A program made the position numbers and the translations under genes. A stretch of DNA of 5,802 nucleotides from JBLHLB01 sp047618505 (GTDB lineage Bacteria; Planctomycetota; UBA1135; GCA-002686595): NCBI GenBank assembly GCA_047618505.1, contig JBLHLB010000277.1:1-5802 (forward strand), in the 5' to 3' direction. This document shows positions 1 through 5,802 of this stretch, one piece after another (the stretch's first letter is position 1; every line of letters begins with the position of its first letter). A model generated the notes under the pieces. The model was not told the origin of the DNA and did not search any database. It saw only the letters and a program-made list of their open reading frames with translations.

Positions 1-2693
1 GGCCGCGGTCATTGGCCTTTACACCGGACGGAGCCACGCTCTTTGTGAGCAACCAGCGGGGCAACGTCGAAGTCACCAAGCACTTCGTTAGCCCCTTCGA
101 TGGTACGGAGCGGCGCGGCACTGTCAGTGTGATCGACACGGCTTCGCGCAGCTTGATAGCGACCCTCGATGATGTCGGCACCGAGCCCTACGGTTTGGTT
201 GTGGCTCCGAATGGGCTTTGGTTTGCGGTGACGGGCTTTCGCTCGAACACTGTGCGCTTCTATACAGCGGCAGCGCCCTATGCAGAATTAGTTCGCTTCG
301 CCTACGACGCCGACCCGAACTTCATTGCCCCCGGACTGACGGTCGCAGATATCGATCGCAACGGCGATCTGGTACCTGACCTGGCGGAGCCGCGGGCGAT
401 CACCATCCAAAGCGATGGGCTGCGCGCCTACGTGACGCACACGACCTCTGGGTTTGTGTCGGCCCTGGACCTCACACTTGATGGCGGAGGACTACCGACA
501 TCAGCTGCCCTGGCGGTGGTCATAGACCTGAACGATTACGGTTTGCATCCAACCGGCAATCCTATTCCTGTGCAGGACTTGGCGAGTCGGGGACTGCCGC
601 GTTTCCTGGATGACATCGCACTCTCCCCCGACGGATTGCACGCCCTGGTTCCCCACGTGCTCCACAACGTCAACCACGATGTGAATCATGACTTTGGGCC
701 GGATCTGGCCGGTGATTTTGCGAACCGTGTCTATCCCGCTCTGACAGTCATCGATACGAGCAGCGACAGCTATGGACAGCTGGGCGATAGTTCGGCGCGC
801 CTACACAACGAGCTCGGTGCACCCGACTTCCCCGCAAGTCACGTCCCCTACGGCGGGCAGGGTTTCGACCTGGGCAACGGACGCATTACCCTCGGTGGGA
901 TCGGCGCACCAATCATCGGCGGCACGGCCAATTACACTGTTAGCGGCTCCACTCCCGGTGACATGGTCGTGGTCTTCTGGTCCACCACGCAACTGTCGAT
1001 CCCCGCGGGGGTTTTCGGAACGCTCTTGACCCAGCCCGAGTCCATCTCCGTCGCGGTCGGCGGCATGCATGCGGAGAGCATCCCGAACAACCCAGCCTTG
1101 GACGGCATCTCGGCCTACTTCCAGGCGGCGGTCTTCAACGGCTCGGCACAGCTCGTCGGTCTTTCAAACGGCATCGAGACAGTGCTTGGGTTCGAGGGCG
1201 CAGGCCTTGGACGCATGGGACACCGAGCCGGGCACCCTGGCCGAGTGCTGTACTCCCCGGATGGGGACCACGCTCTGATGCTGAACCGAGGCTCCGAAGA
1301 TGTGTTCCTCTATGACGTCGCTGGCAGCGACCTGGAGTTGCGCTCCGTCTTCCCGCCGCGACAGGGCTTTGTGGAACGTAGCGCCCTTGACCTCTCTACG
1401 CCTTTGGGGGATATGCCCCTCGGGATGACCCTAGTGGACGACGCCGTCACCCTCAACGATGACGCCCAGCTGTACGTCTTGAACGAAGGGTCGCGCACGG
1501 TTTCGAGCCTGCGGGTCGACTGGACCACCGGCGTAATCAGCCGTGAAGGGGCACAGATTCCGACGCTCCTGGGTAGCGATGAGATGACGCCCCTGCAGCA
1601 GCTCGGGCAGGAGATCTTCGAAGATGCGTCGCGCTCCCAGACCACGGGCAACTTCAACAACTCCTGTGGCTCCTGCCACTTCGAGGGCGGCGCCGACGGC
1701 AACGTTTGGCAACGTCCCGCCGGGCCCCGCAGCACCATGCCGGTCTATGGCGGCTCGCTCCTGACAGGCATGATGCTCTGGAAGGGCGTGCGTTTGAACA
1801 TGGGCGAAACTGGTCCCATGTTCGGCGGCGAAAACGGGGGCCACGGAATTCTGACGGATAACGAGCAGCAATCCCTGATCGAGTACCACAAGGTCATCCC
1901 GGTTCCGTTGAACCCGAACTTGGACCCCTTCACCGGCGACTACAGCGCGAACGCCGCCCTGGGCAAGGACCTCTTCTTTGGGCTGAACGACACGGGCATG
2001 AACCCCACTCTACGCATCGCAGGTTGCGCGACCTGTCACCCCGATAGCGACAGTATGACGGGGGATATTCGCGGATACACCGCGGACTTCGTGAACGAGT
2101 TGTTGACTGACAACGACATGCTCGAGTCCCTCGACCCGGGCTGCTTCTCCCTGCGCCAGAGTTTCGTAGCCCTCAATCTACGCGACATCAACTCCGGCGC
2201 GAACATCGACGGCGACGGCGATGGCTTCCCTGACGGGGATCGCAACTTCGACGGCTTCGACGACCGCGAGTCCTATGCGGTCATGAATGTGGACGACCAC
2301 GACGACTTCTCGCGGGACGATCCCAACAGCTACGACTGCCCCAACGTGCCCGGCGACCCCAGCATGGGCCTGCAGCTATTCCTGCGCGACCAATCCGATT
2401 TCTCTGTGCCGACAAAGCTCGGGTCCTACTCCACGGGGCCCTACATGCATGACCACTCGGTTCTTTCCCTGCGGGGGATCCTTGATCCCCAATCGCAGAT
2501 GACGGATCCGGTCTACGGGAGCGCAAGCCTACCGATGGTCAACAAGTTCAAGAATGAGTTCCACGACGTGCGTGGCGACGACACCTTCTTCCCGAACTCC
2601 TCCAAGGTGCAGTTAACGCTGCAGACGATCGCGAACGGACGCACCTTTGACGAGGACATCCGCGACCTGCTCGAGTACATCCGCTCGCTCTAG
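1..2693 (+). CDS. Partial secreted YVTN-type beta-propeller / di-haem cytochrome c peroxidase-like (MauG family) protein; N-terminus outside the window
   Basis: The frame is open to the left edge, so the TTG at 12 is probably internal; residue numbers below count from it. Blade-like repeats with a SPDG/TPDG motif appear near residues 4-7 and 415-418, with a degenerate copy at about 200-210, typical of YVTN/lactonase-like propellers. Residues 289-393 form a glycine-rich beta-sandwich-like insert. The C-terminal third (about 525-893) is cytochrome-like: haem c sites CGSCH at 552-556 and CATCH at 672-676, each preceded by an LGxxxF-type helix (531-536 and 650-655). A PYMHDHS segment at about 810-816 matches the region after haem 2 in bacterial CCP/MauG proteins. 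Haem c attachment implies export to the periplasm. Asp-rich calcium-loop-like motifs lie at 113-123 and 733-751. The family reduces peroxide or oxidises substrates, but the substrate here is unknown. The stop is TAG at 2691. Class assignment is confident; enzymatic activity is inference. Confidence 0.88.
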   Translation, partial: PRSLAFTPDGATLFVSNQRGNVEVTKHFVSPFDGTERRGTVSVIDTASRSLIATLDDVGTEPYGLVVAPNGLWFAVTGFRSNTVRFYTAAAPYAELVRFAYDADPNFIAPGLTVADIDRNGDLVPDLAEPRAITIQSDGLRAYVTHTTSGFVSALDLTLDGGGLPTSAALAVVIDLNDYGLHPTGNPIPVQDLASRGLPRFLDDIALSPDGLHALVPHVLHNVNHDVNHDFGPDLAGDFANRVYPALTVIDTSSDSYGQLGDSSARLHNELGAPDFPASHVPYGGQGFDLGNGRITLGGIGAPIIGGTANYTVSGSTPGDMVVVFWSTTQLSIPAGVFGTLLTQPESISVAVGGMHAESIPNNPALDGISAYFQAAVFNGSAQLVGLSNGIETVLGFEGAGLGRMGHRAGHPGRVLYSPDGDHALMLNRGSEDVFLYDVAGSDLELRSVFPPRQGFVERSALDLSTPLGDMPLGMTLVDDAVTLNDDAQLYVLNEGSRTVSSLRVDWTTGVISREGAQIPTLLGSDEMTPLQQLGQEIFEDASRSQTTGNFNNSCGSCHFEGGADGNVWQRPAGPRSTMPVYGGSLLTGMMLWKGVRLNMGETGPMFGGENGGHGILTDNEQQSLIEYHKVIPVPLNPNLDPFTGDYSANAALGKDLFFGLNDTGMNPTLRIAGCATCHPDSDSMTGDIRGYTADFVNELLTDNDMLESLDPGCFSLRQSFVALNLRDINSGANIDGDGDGFPDGDRNFDGFDDRESYAVMNVDDHDDFSRDDPNSYDCPNVPGDPSMGLQLFLRDQSDFSVPTKLGSYSTGPYMHDHSVLSLRGILDPQSQMTDPVYGSASLPMVNKFKNEFHDVRGDDTFFPNSSKVQLTLQTIANGRTFDEDIRDLLEYIRSL

Positions 2694-2727
2694 GGGCCCG
2701 GCATCGTTCTCGGGACCTAACAACGCG

Positions 2728-4272
2728 ATGCAACCCCTATTGAAGTGCTTGACGAGGATGGCTCTAGCCCTTCTTGCGGCGGCCGTCGCCCTCTTGCTCT
2801 TCGAAGGGGTGACGGGGTTCTACTCAGGCACTTCCTTTCTCGCACGAACCCTCGATCCCAATGGCGCCCAGCCGCCAGCGATGGCGACAGACCGCCGAGA
2901 TCGCAGCGCCGATCTAACCGCGGGACCCTGGGCCGTTGACCTCGACCCGCTGGTTGGGTTTCGTTTCAAGGCAAGTCACGAGGTCAAAATCCCCGGGGCT
3001 TTGGCGCACACAGATGCCTTTGGTCAGCGCCTGCGCGTGGGGCCAGATGAGGTGGCGAATGGTCTACGCATCGTTCTTCTGGGAGATTTAGTCGCCTTCG
3101 GTCACGGCGTCTCCGACGGAGAAACCTATGCCCACCGACTGGAAGAGTTGTTGGCTGAGGCGCTGCCAGCCCAGAGCCCCCGGCCTATCGTTCTAACGGT
3201 GGCCTGCTCCGGTTGGAATCAGAGCTAGTCCTTCCGCTATCTGCGCAACCACCTGGACCGATTGAGGCCGGATATCGTTCTCTACATGGCCGTAGACAAC
3301 GACCTCGGTGGCCGGGAATTGACCGTCGACCCCGCCCTTGGCCCAAGTCGTCCAATCGCCTCAACCGGTGAGCGTGCGCGGCGGCTGCAGACACTCACGA
3401 CTCGGCCCAGCCTGGAGGACATCTTGGAGGTGGCTTCGTCCGGTGGCAAACGCGCGATTCCCCACGTCCTCGATTCCGGTATTACGCCCGAGTCAAACCG
3501 CCGCTGGTTGGCCTTTGTGGATCGAGTCGCGGCCCTGTGGTTTGACTTGGCCAAGTGAGGAACGCGCTTCGGCGTCGTAATGTTTCGCGACGGCGACTTC
3601 TAGCGGGAGCTAGAGTGGCGCCTGATAAACGAACTCCCGATATTGCCCCTAGCCGGGATGTATTCCGCCTACTCCAAGGCGGATCAACTCGAGGGTGACC
3701 CCCATCCTCACCCGAGTTGCGTCCGAGCAGGGGCTCTGGAAATCGCCCGCTTTCTCGCCCAGGCCCAGTGGCAAGCGGAGCCCGGATACGAAGACCGTGG
3801 CATGCAGGTCCTCGATCCTGAACAGAGGCTTGCAGCCCGGACAGAAAGGCACCGCCTGGCTGGCAGCTTCTTGTTGGCCAGCATTGACCACTCACTCGCT
3901 CAGGGCATACACCAAGTTTATGGCGGACTTGGGGCCGACGGTTCCGTTGGACGACACCTATGGATTGCCCTGGCAAGCTCCAATGCTGAAGGAGCGCCTG
4001 CACAGAGCCTCGCGATCACCCTGGACCGACTACCCCGGGCAAGCACCCTTTGGCCCCTGGACATCGAAGTGGAATGCAGCGGTCGAGTGCTGGGCACGCT
4101 GCATGTGCCGCGGCCTGAGGAAGCGGACAAGGACGAAGCAATCACTCTGACTGTTGACCTACCAGAAGGGATCACTGCCGACCCCTTCATCGATGTTCTA
4201 TTGCGCTCGTCGAGCTGGGTCGAGGAACGTGAACACAACGGGTCGCCCGTGGCTGCTCGACTCGTTTCCTAG
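2728..4272 (+). pseudogene. SGNH/GDSL-hydrolase-like membrane-anchored protein, interrupted by three in-frame stop codons
   Basis: One reading frame runs from ATG 2728 to TAG 4270-4272 (514 codons), broken by TAG at 3226-3228 (codon 167), TGA at 3556-3558 (277) and TAG at 3601-3603 (292). Homology-like features continue across all three without a frame change. Codons 11-25 are a hydrophobic N-terminal anchor. Block I is at 119-131, where the expected GDS reads GDL (L121, TTA). Then come the SGWN segment of block II just before stop 1, the VDND segment with N191 (block III), and D324 with H326/H328 in a DPHPHPS segment (catalytic Asp-His block). A beta-rich C-terminal domain of unknown role spans about 411-514. 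The family hydrolyses or transfers acyl esters, often on envelope polysaccharides. Here stop 1 separates block I from the rest and the nucleophile is missing, so activity is unlikely. Gene finders would split it into about 2728-3228, 3262-3558 and 3643-4272. It lies 34 bases after the cytochrome gene, with no clear ribosome binding site. Sequencing error or readthrough are alternatives to decay. Confidence 0.82.
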
Positions 4273-4302
4273 CGCATGCGCCGCATCGAGCTCCTTCCTG
4301 CC

Positions 4303-4317
4303 GAGTAGGGGCTACTC
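4303..4317. repeat. Short perfect inverted repeat at the convergent junction (weak hairpin)
   Basis: GAGTAG and CTACTC flank a GGG loop, giving a 6-bp stem. The right arm contains the rpiA stop codon (CTA at 4312-4314 on the plus strand). It sits between the convergent 3' ends of the SGNH pseudogene and rpiA, where a shared terminator would be useful. There is no T-run on either side and the stem is short, so intrinsic termination is only a weak possibility. Confidence 0.25.
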
Positions 4318-5001
4318 CCTGGACTCGTGCAGCTTGACTCCACCGTCAGCGTCACCGACGACACAGACGTGGGCGAGACCGATGAAGAGGCCGTTCTCGA
4401 CGGCGCCGGGGACCAGAGAGAGGATGCGCTCTAACTCCGGCGCGTCAGCGATGCCTTCGGGGAAGCGGCAGTCGAGGATCTCGTTGCCGTTGTCCGTTAA
4501 ATAGGGCTGTCCACCCTCGGTGACGCGCAGGGTCGGTTGGGCGCCGAGGGTTTCGATGCGGCGCCAGACCGCGGGCCGCGCGAAAGGAACTGTTTCCACC
4601 GGCAGAAGGAAAGTCGTGCCCAGGCGCTCGACCAACTTGGCTTGGTGCACGACGATGATCACGCGCTTCGAGAGGGTGGCGATGACCTTCTCTCGCAGGA
4701 GCGCACCGCCGCCGCCCTTGATCATGTCGAAATCATGGTCGATCTCGTCCGCCCCATCGATGGTGATGTCGATGGACTCGACCTCGTTCAGGGTCACCAG
4801 GGGGATCCCCAGGACGCGCGCCCGGGACTCGGTATCCAGGGAGGTGGGCACGCCGCGCAGGGTCAGACCCTCGTCGCGGATACGCTCCCCCAGGCGCTCC
4901 AGAGTGAAACGCACGGTCGACCCGGTTCCCAGGCCGACCGTCTGGCCGTCCTCTACATACTCCGCCGCACGCCTTCCGGCGGCCACTTTGGCCTTGTCCA
5001 A
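4312..5001 (-). CDS. rpiA: Ribose-5-phosphate isomerase A
   Basis: The product interconverts ribose 5-phosphate and ribulose 5-phosphate in the cytoplasm (non-oxidative pentose phosphate pathway, nucleotide precursors, Calvin cycle where present). It is 229 residues, against 219 for the E. coli enzyme, so full length. Signature elements are all present: the phosphate-binding GLGTGST loop at 23-29, TS at 53-54, DGADE at 82-86 (D82 and D85 match E. coli D81 and D84), KGGGG at 95-99 (K95 matches K94), the catalytic-base glutamate E104 in LREK (matches E103), K122 (matches K121) and TDNGN at 169-173. The start is TTG (CAA at 4999-5001 on the plus strand), chosen because GAGGAG lies exactly 6 bases upstream and the N-terminus aligns with the family. 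It is monocistronic here, convergent with the SGNH pseudogene and divergent from feoA. Intact and confident. Confidence 0.97.
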   Translation of the reverse strand: MDKAKVAAGRRAAEYVEDGQTVGLGTGSTVRFTLERLGERIRDEGLTLRGVPTSLDTESRARVLGIPLVTLNEVESIDITIDGADEIDHDFDMIKGGGGALLREKVIATLSKRVIIVVHQAKLVERLGTTFLLPVETVPFARPAVWRRIETLGAQPTLRVTEGGQPYLTDNGNEILDCRFPEGIADAPELERILSLVPGAVENGLFIGLAHVCVVGDADGGVKLHESRE

Positions 5002-5007
5002 TCGATT

Positions 5008-5013
5008 CTCCTC
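5008..5013 (-). promoter_or_regulatory. Ribosome binding site of rpiA, supporting the TTG start
   Basis: Read on the minus strand, GAGGAG is followed by the 6-base spacer AATCGA and then TTG. The match to the anti-Shine-Dalgarno sequence and the spacing are near ideal. This decides the non-ATG start of rpiA. Confidence 0.8.
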
Positions 5014-5126
5014 GGGGGTTGGGGGTAGAAGTGGGAGTGTAGGAGAGACCCGCCCCAGTTCTGGACGGATTTCGTGGGTGGTCGCGGTGATTTCCCGGCG
5101 AAGAGTGTGTTATTCTCCGGATCCAC

Positions 5127-5143
5127 TTGAGACTGGTTCTCAA
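5127..5143 (+). promoter_or_regulatory. Putative Fur-type iron-responsive operator upstream of feoA
   Basis: The sequence TTGAGACTGGTTCTCAA is a perfect 6-bp inverted repeat (TTGAGA / TCTCAA) around a 5-base centre. It resembles the TGAGAAT-n-ATTCTCA form of Fur boxes known from many bacteria. It lies 27 bases before the feoA ATG, in the 169-bp divergent region (5002-5170) shared with rpiA. A weak -10-like TATTCT at 5111-5116 sits just upstream, but no good -35 partner is visible, so the promoter itself is not called. Position and gene context support repression of feoAB when iron is plentiful. Another metal regulator of the Fur or DtxR family could bind instead. The rest of the intergenic region shows only the rpiA ribosome binding site and a G-rich stretch. 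Confidence 0.6.
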
Positions 5144-5170
5144 TTCGGCCCCCCTCGCCTCACCTGGCAC

Positions 5171-5407
5171 ATGCACACCCCCGACCTAAAGAGCCTCGAT
5201 ACGCTATCCGAGGGAAGCTCCGCCACCCTGGTGGCCCTGGGGGGTGAACGCTCCTTCCGCATGCGTCTGATGGAACTTGGGCTCCTCCCGGGCTGCTCCC
5301 TGAAGTTGATTCGCTACGCCAAAGTGGGTGGCGTGCTCGAACTGGAAGTCCGGCGCTGCCGGCTGATCCTACGCAATGGGGCAGCGCGGGAGATCTTCGT
5401 CCGCTAG
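5171..5407 (+). CDS. feoA: FeoA, ferrous iron transport accessory protein
   Basis: A small cytoplasmic SH3-like protein of 78 residues (the family is usually about 75-85) that associates with FeoB and is needed for efficient Fe(II) uptake. Family features include the early LSEGSSATLVAL strand (12-23), the RxRLMELGLLPG core (30-41), a GGVLELEV strand pair (53-60) and the closing LILRNGAAREIFV (65-77). ATG 5171 is the only reasonable start, because no in-frame start codon lies nearby upstream. No Shine-Dalgarno sequence is visible before it, so initiation may be leaderless or SD-independent. The upstream frame stays open to 4520 only as a shadow of rpiA. The gene stops at TAG 5405, 25 bases before feoB, and is probably co-transcribed with it under the operator at 5127-5143. 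Confidence 0.93.
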   Translation: MHTPDLKSLDTLSEGSSATLVALGGERSFRMRLMELGLLPGCSLKLIRYAKVGGVLELEVRRCRLILRNGAAREIFVR

Positions 5408-5432
5408 GGCGAATATCTCCCCCAGGCTTTCG

Positions 5433-5802
5433 ATGAACAGCACGACGCAGCAATCTGACCCTGCGCGCATTGGGGAGCTCCGTGTTGCCCTGGCGGGGAA
5501 TCCGAACACGGGTAAGACGACGCTCTTCAATCGCCTGGCCGGCACGTCGGCGCGGGTGGGAAATTACCCCGGCATCACGGTCGATCGCCACAGCGGCAAG
5601 ATGCAGCTCCAGTGGAGTGGCATGGTGAGCATCACGGATGTCCCCGGCACCTATAGCCTGGCGGCCCGTAGCCCTGAGGAACAGCTCGCGATTCAGACCA
5701 TTTCCGGTCTGCATCCCCTGGAGTCGATGGACTTGATTGTGGTTGTGCTGGATGCGACACAGCTGTCCCGCAACCTGTACCTGGCACTACAGATCATCGA
5801 GC
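5433..5802 (+). CDS. feoB: FeoB, ferrous iron transporter, N-terminal G domain (cut by the right edge)
   Basis: The first 123 codons of the inner-membrane Fe(II) permease, whose N-terminal GTPase-like domain regulates or drives transport. The G1/P-loop is GNPNTGKT at residues 22-29, the G2 switch region GNYPGITVD at 43-51 (T49 the expected G2 threonine), and G3 is DVPGTYSL at 69-76. The DATQLSRNLYLALQIIE stretch at 107-123 is characteristic of FeoB. The G4 (NxxD) motif, the rest of the G domain and the membrane domain lie beyond the window. ATG 5433 is chosen because it leaves a short lead of about 16 residues before the first beta strand; a weak AGG sits 6 bases upstream and no upstream start is in frame. 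The gene is 25 bases downstream of feoA and forms a classic feoAB operon with it. Confidence 0.96.
   Translation, partial: MNSTTQQSDPARIGELRVALAGNPNTGKTTLFNRLAGTSARVGNYPGITVDRHSGKMQLQWSGMVSITDVPGTYSLAARSPEEQLAIQTISGLHPLESMDLIVVVLDATQLSRNLYLALQIIE

Noticed and set aside
3262..3558. Separate small genes at 3262-3558 and 3643-4272
   Set aside because: Both share the frame of the upstream SGNH segment, carry successive parts of one SGNH fold, and lack ribosome binding sites, so they are pieces of one interrupted gene.
3556..3603. Selenocysteine (TGA) or pyrrolysine (TAG) insertion in the SGNH gene
   Set aside because: The positions are not at catalytic residues of the family, one TGA and two TAGs would need both systems, and no selenoprotein-like context is evident.
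3482..4003. Minus-strand open frame of 173 codons opposite the SGNH pseudogene
   Set aside because: SGNH motifs on the plus strand run through this region, including the Asp-His block. The minus frame shows no recognisable domain or start signal.
4272..4281. 10-bp palindrome GCGCATGCGC just after the SGNH stop
   Set aside because: A GC-rich palindrome with no loop and no T-run. It is expected often by chance in GC-rich DNA and has no evident role.
5014..5037. G-rich stretch that might form a G-quadruplex
   Set aside because: Only three runs of three or more G are present at close spacing, short of the four needed for a canonical motif.
4520..5407. Long plus-strand open frame (295 codons) leading into feoA
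   Set aside because: The first two thirds lie antisense to rpiA and are Arg/Ser-rich like a shadow frame; only the last 78 codons, from 5171, match FeoA.
5160..5714. Minus-strand open frame of 184 codons across feoA and feoB
   Set aside because: It lies wholly opposite two well-supported genes, has no family-like motifs, and its composition is that of an antisense shadow.

Overview
The window is GC-rich bacterial DNA with four recognisable protein genes and one broken one. It carries a secreted propeller/di-haem cytochrome protein, a stop-interrupted SGNH hydrolase gene, ribose-5-phosphate isomerase A, and the start of a ferrous-iron uptake (feoAB) operon. The mix suggests a free-living aquatic or marine bacterium from a lineage rich in large secreted cytochromes. 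Planctomycetota is my best guess, Myxococcota or a relative the alternative. That guess rests on the style of the YVTN-propeller/beta-sandwich/cytochrome fusion and of the SGNH protein, not on a marker gene.

Layout: (1) 1-2693, plus strand: the 3' part of a large gene cut by the left edge. It encodes a beta-propeller with an inserted beta-sandwich, followed by a MauG/cytochrome c peroxidase-like region with two CxxCH haem sites. (2) 2728-4272, plus strand, 34 bases downstream and probably in the same transcription unit: a membrane-anchored SGNH/GDSL-hydrolase-like gene of 514 codons. Its frame is continuous but interrupted by three stop codons (TAG 3226, TGA 3556, TAG 3601). The expected catalytic serine codon reads leucine. 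I annotate it as one pseudogene, not three small genes. (3) 4312-5001, minus strand: intact rpiA, convergent with the pseudogene, starting at TTG behind a strong ribosome binding site. (4) 5002-5170: divergent intergenic region holding the rpiA ribosome binding site and a 17-bp inverted repeat (5127-5143) that looks like a Fur-type iron operator. (5) 5171-5407 feoA and 5433-5802 feoB (cut by the right edge), plus strand.

Functionally, feoA and feoB form an Fe(II) import module with a probable iron-responsive operator. rpiA is a housekeeping pentose-phosphate/Calvin-cycle enzyme that only shares the divergent region. The cytochrome protein and SGNH protein look like envelope or periplasmic proteins of unknown specific role. 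The most notable observation is the SGNH gene: no frameshift is apparent, and all three stops plus the lost catalytic serine can each be explained by a single C-to-T change.
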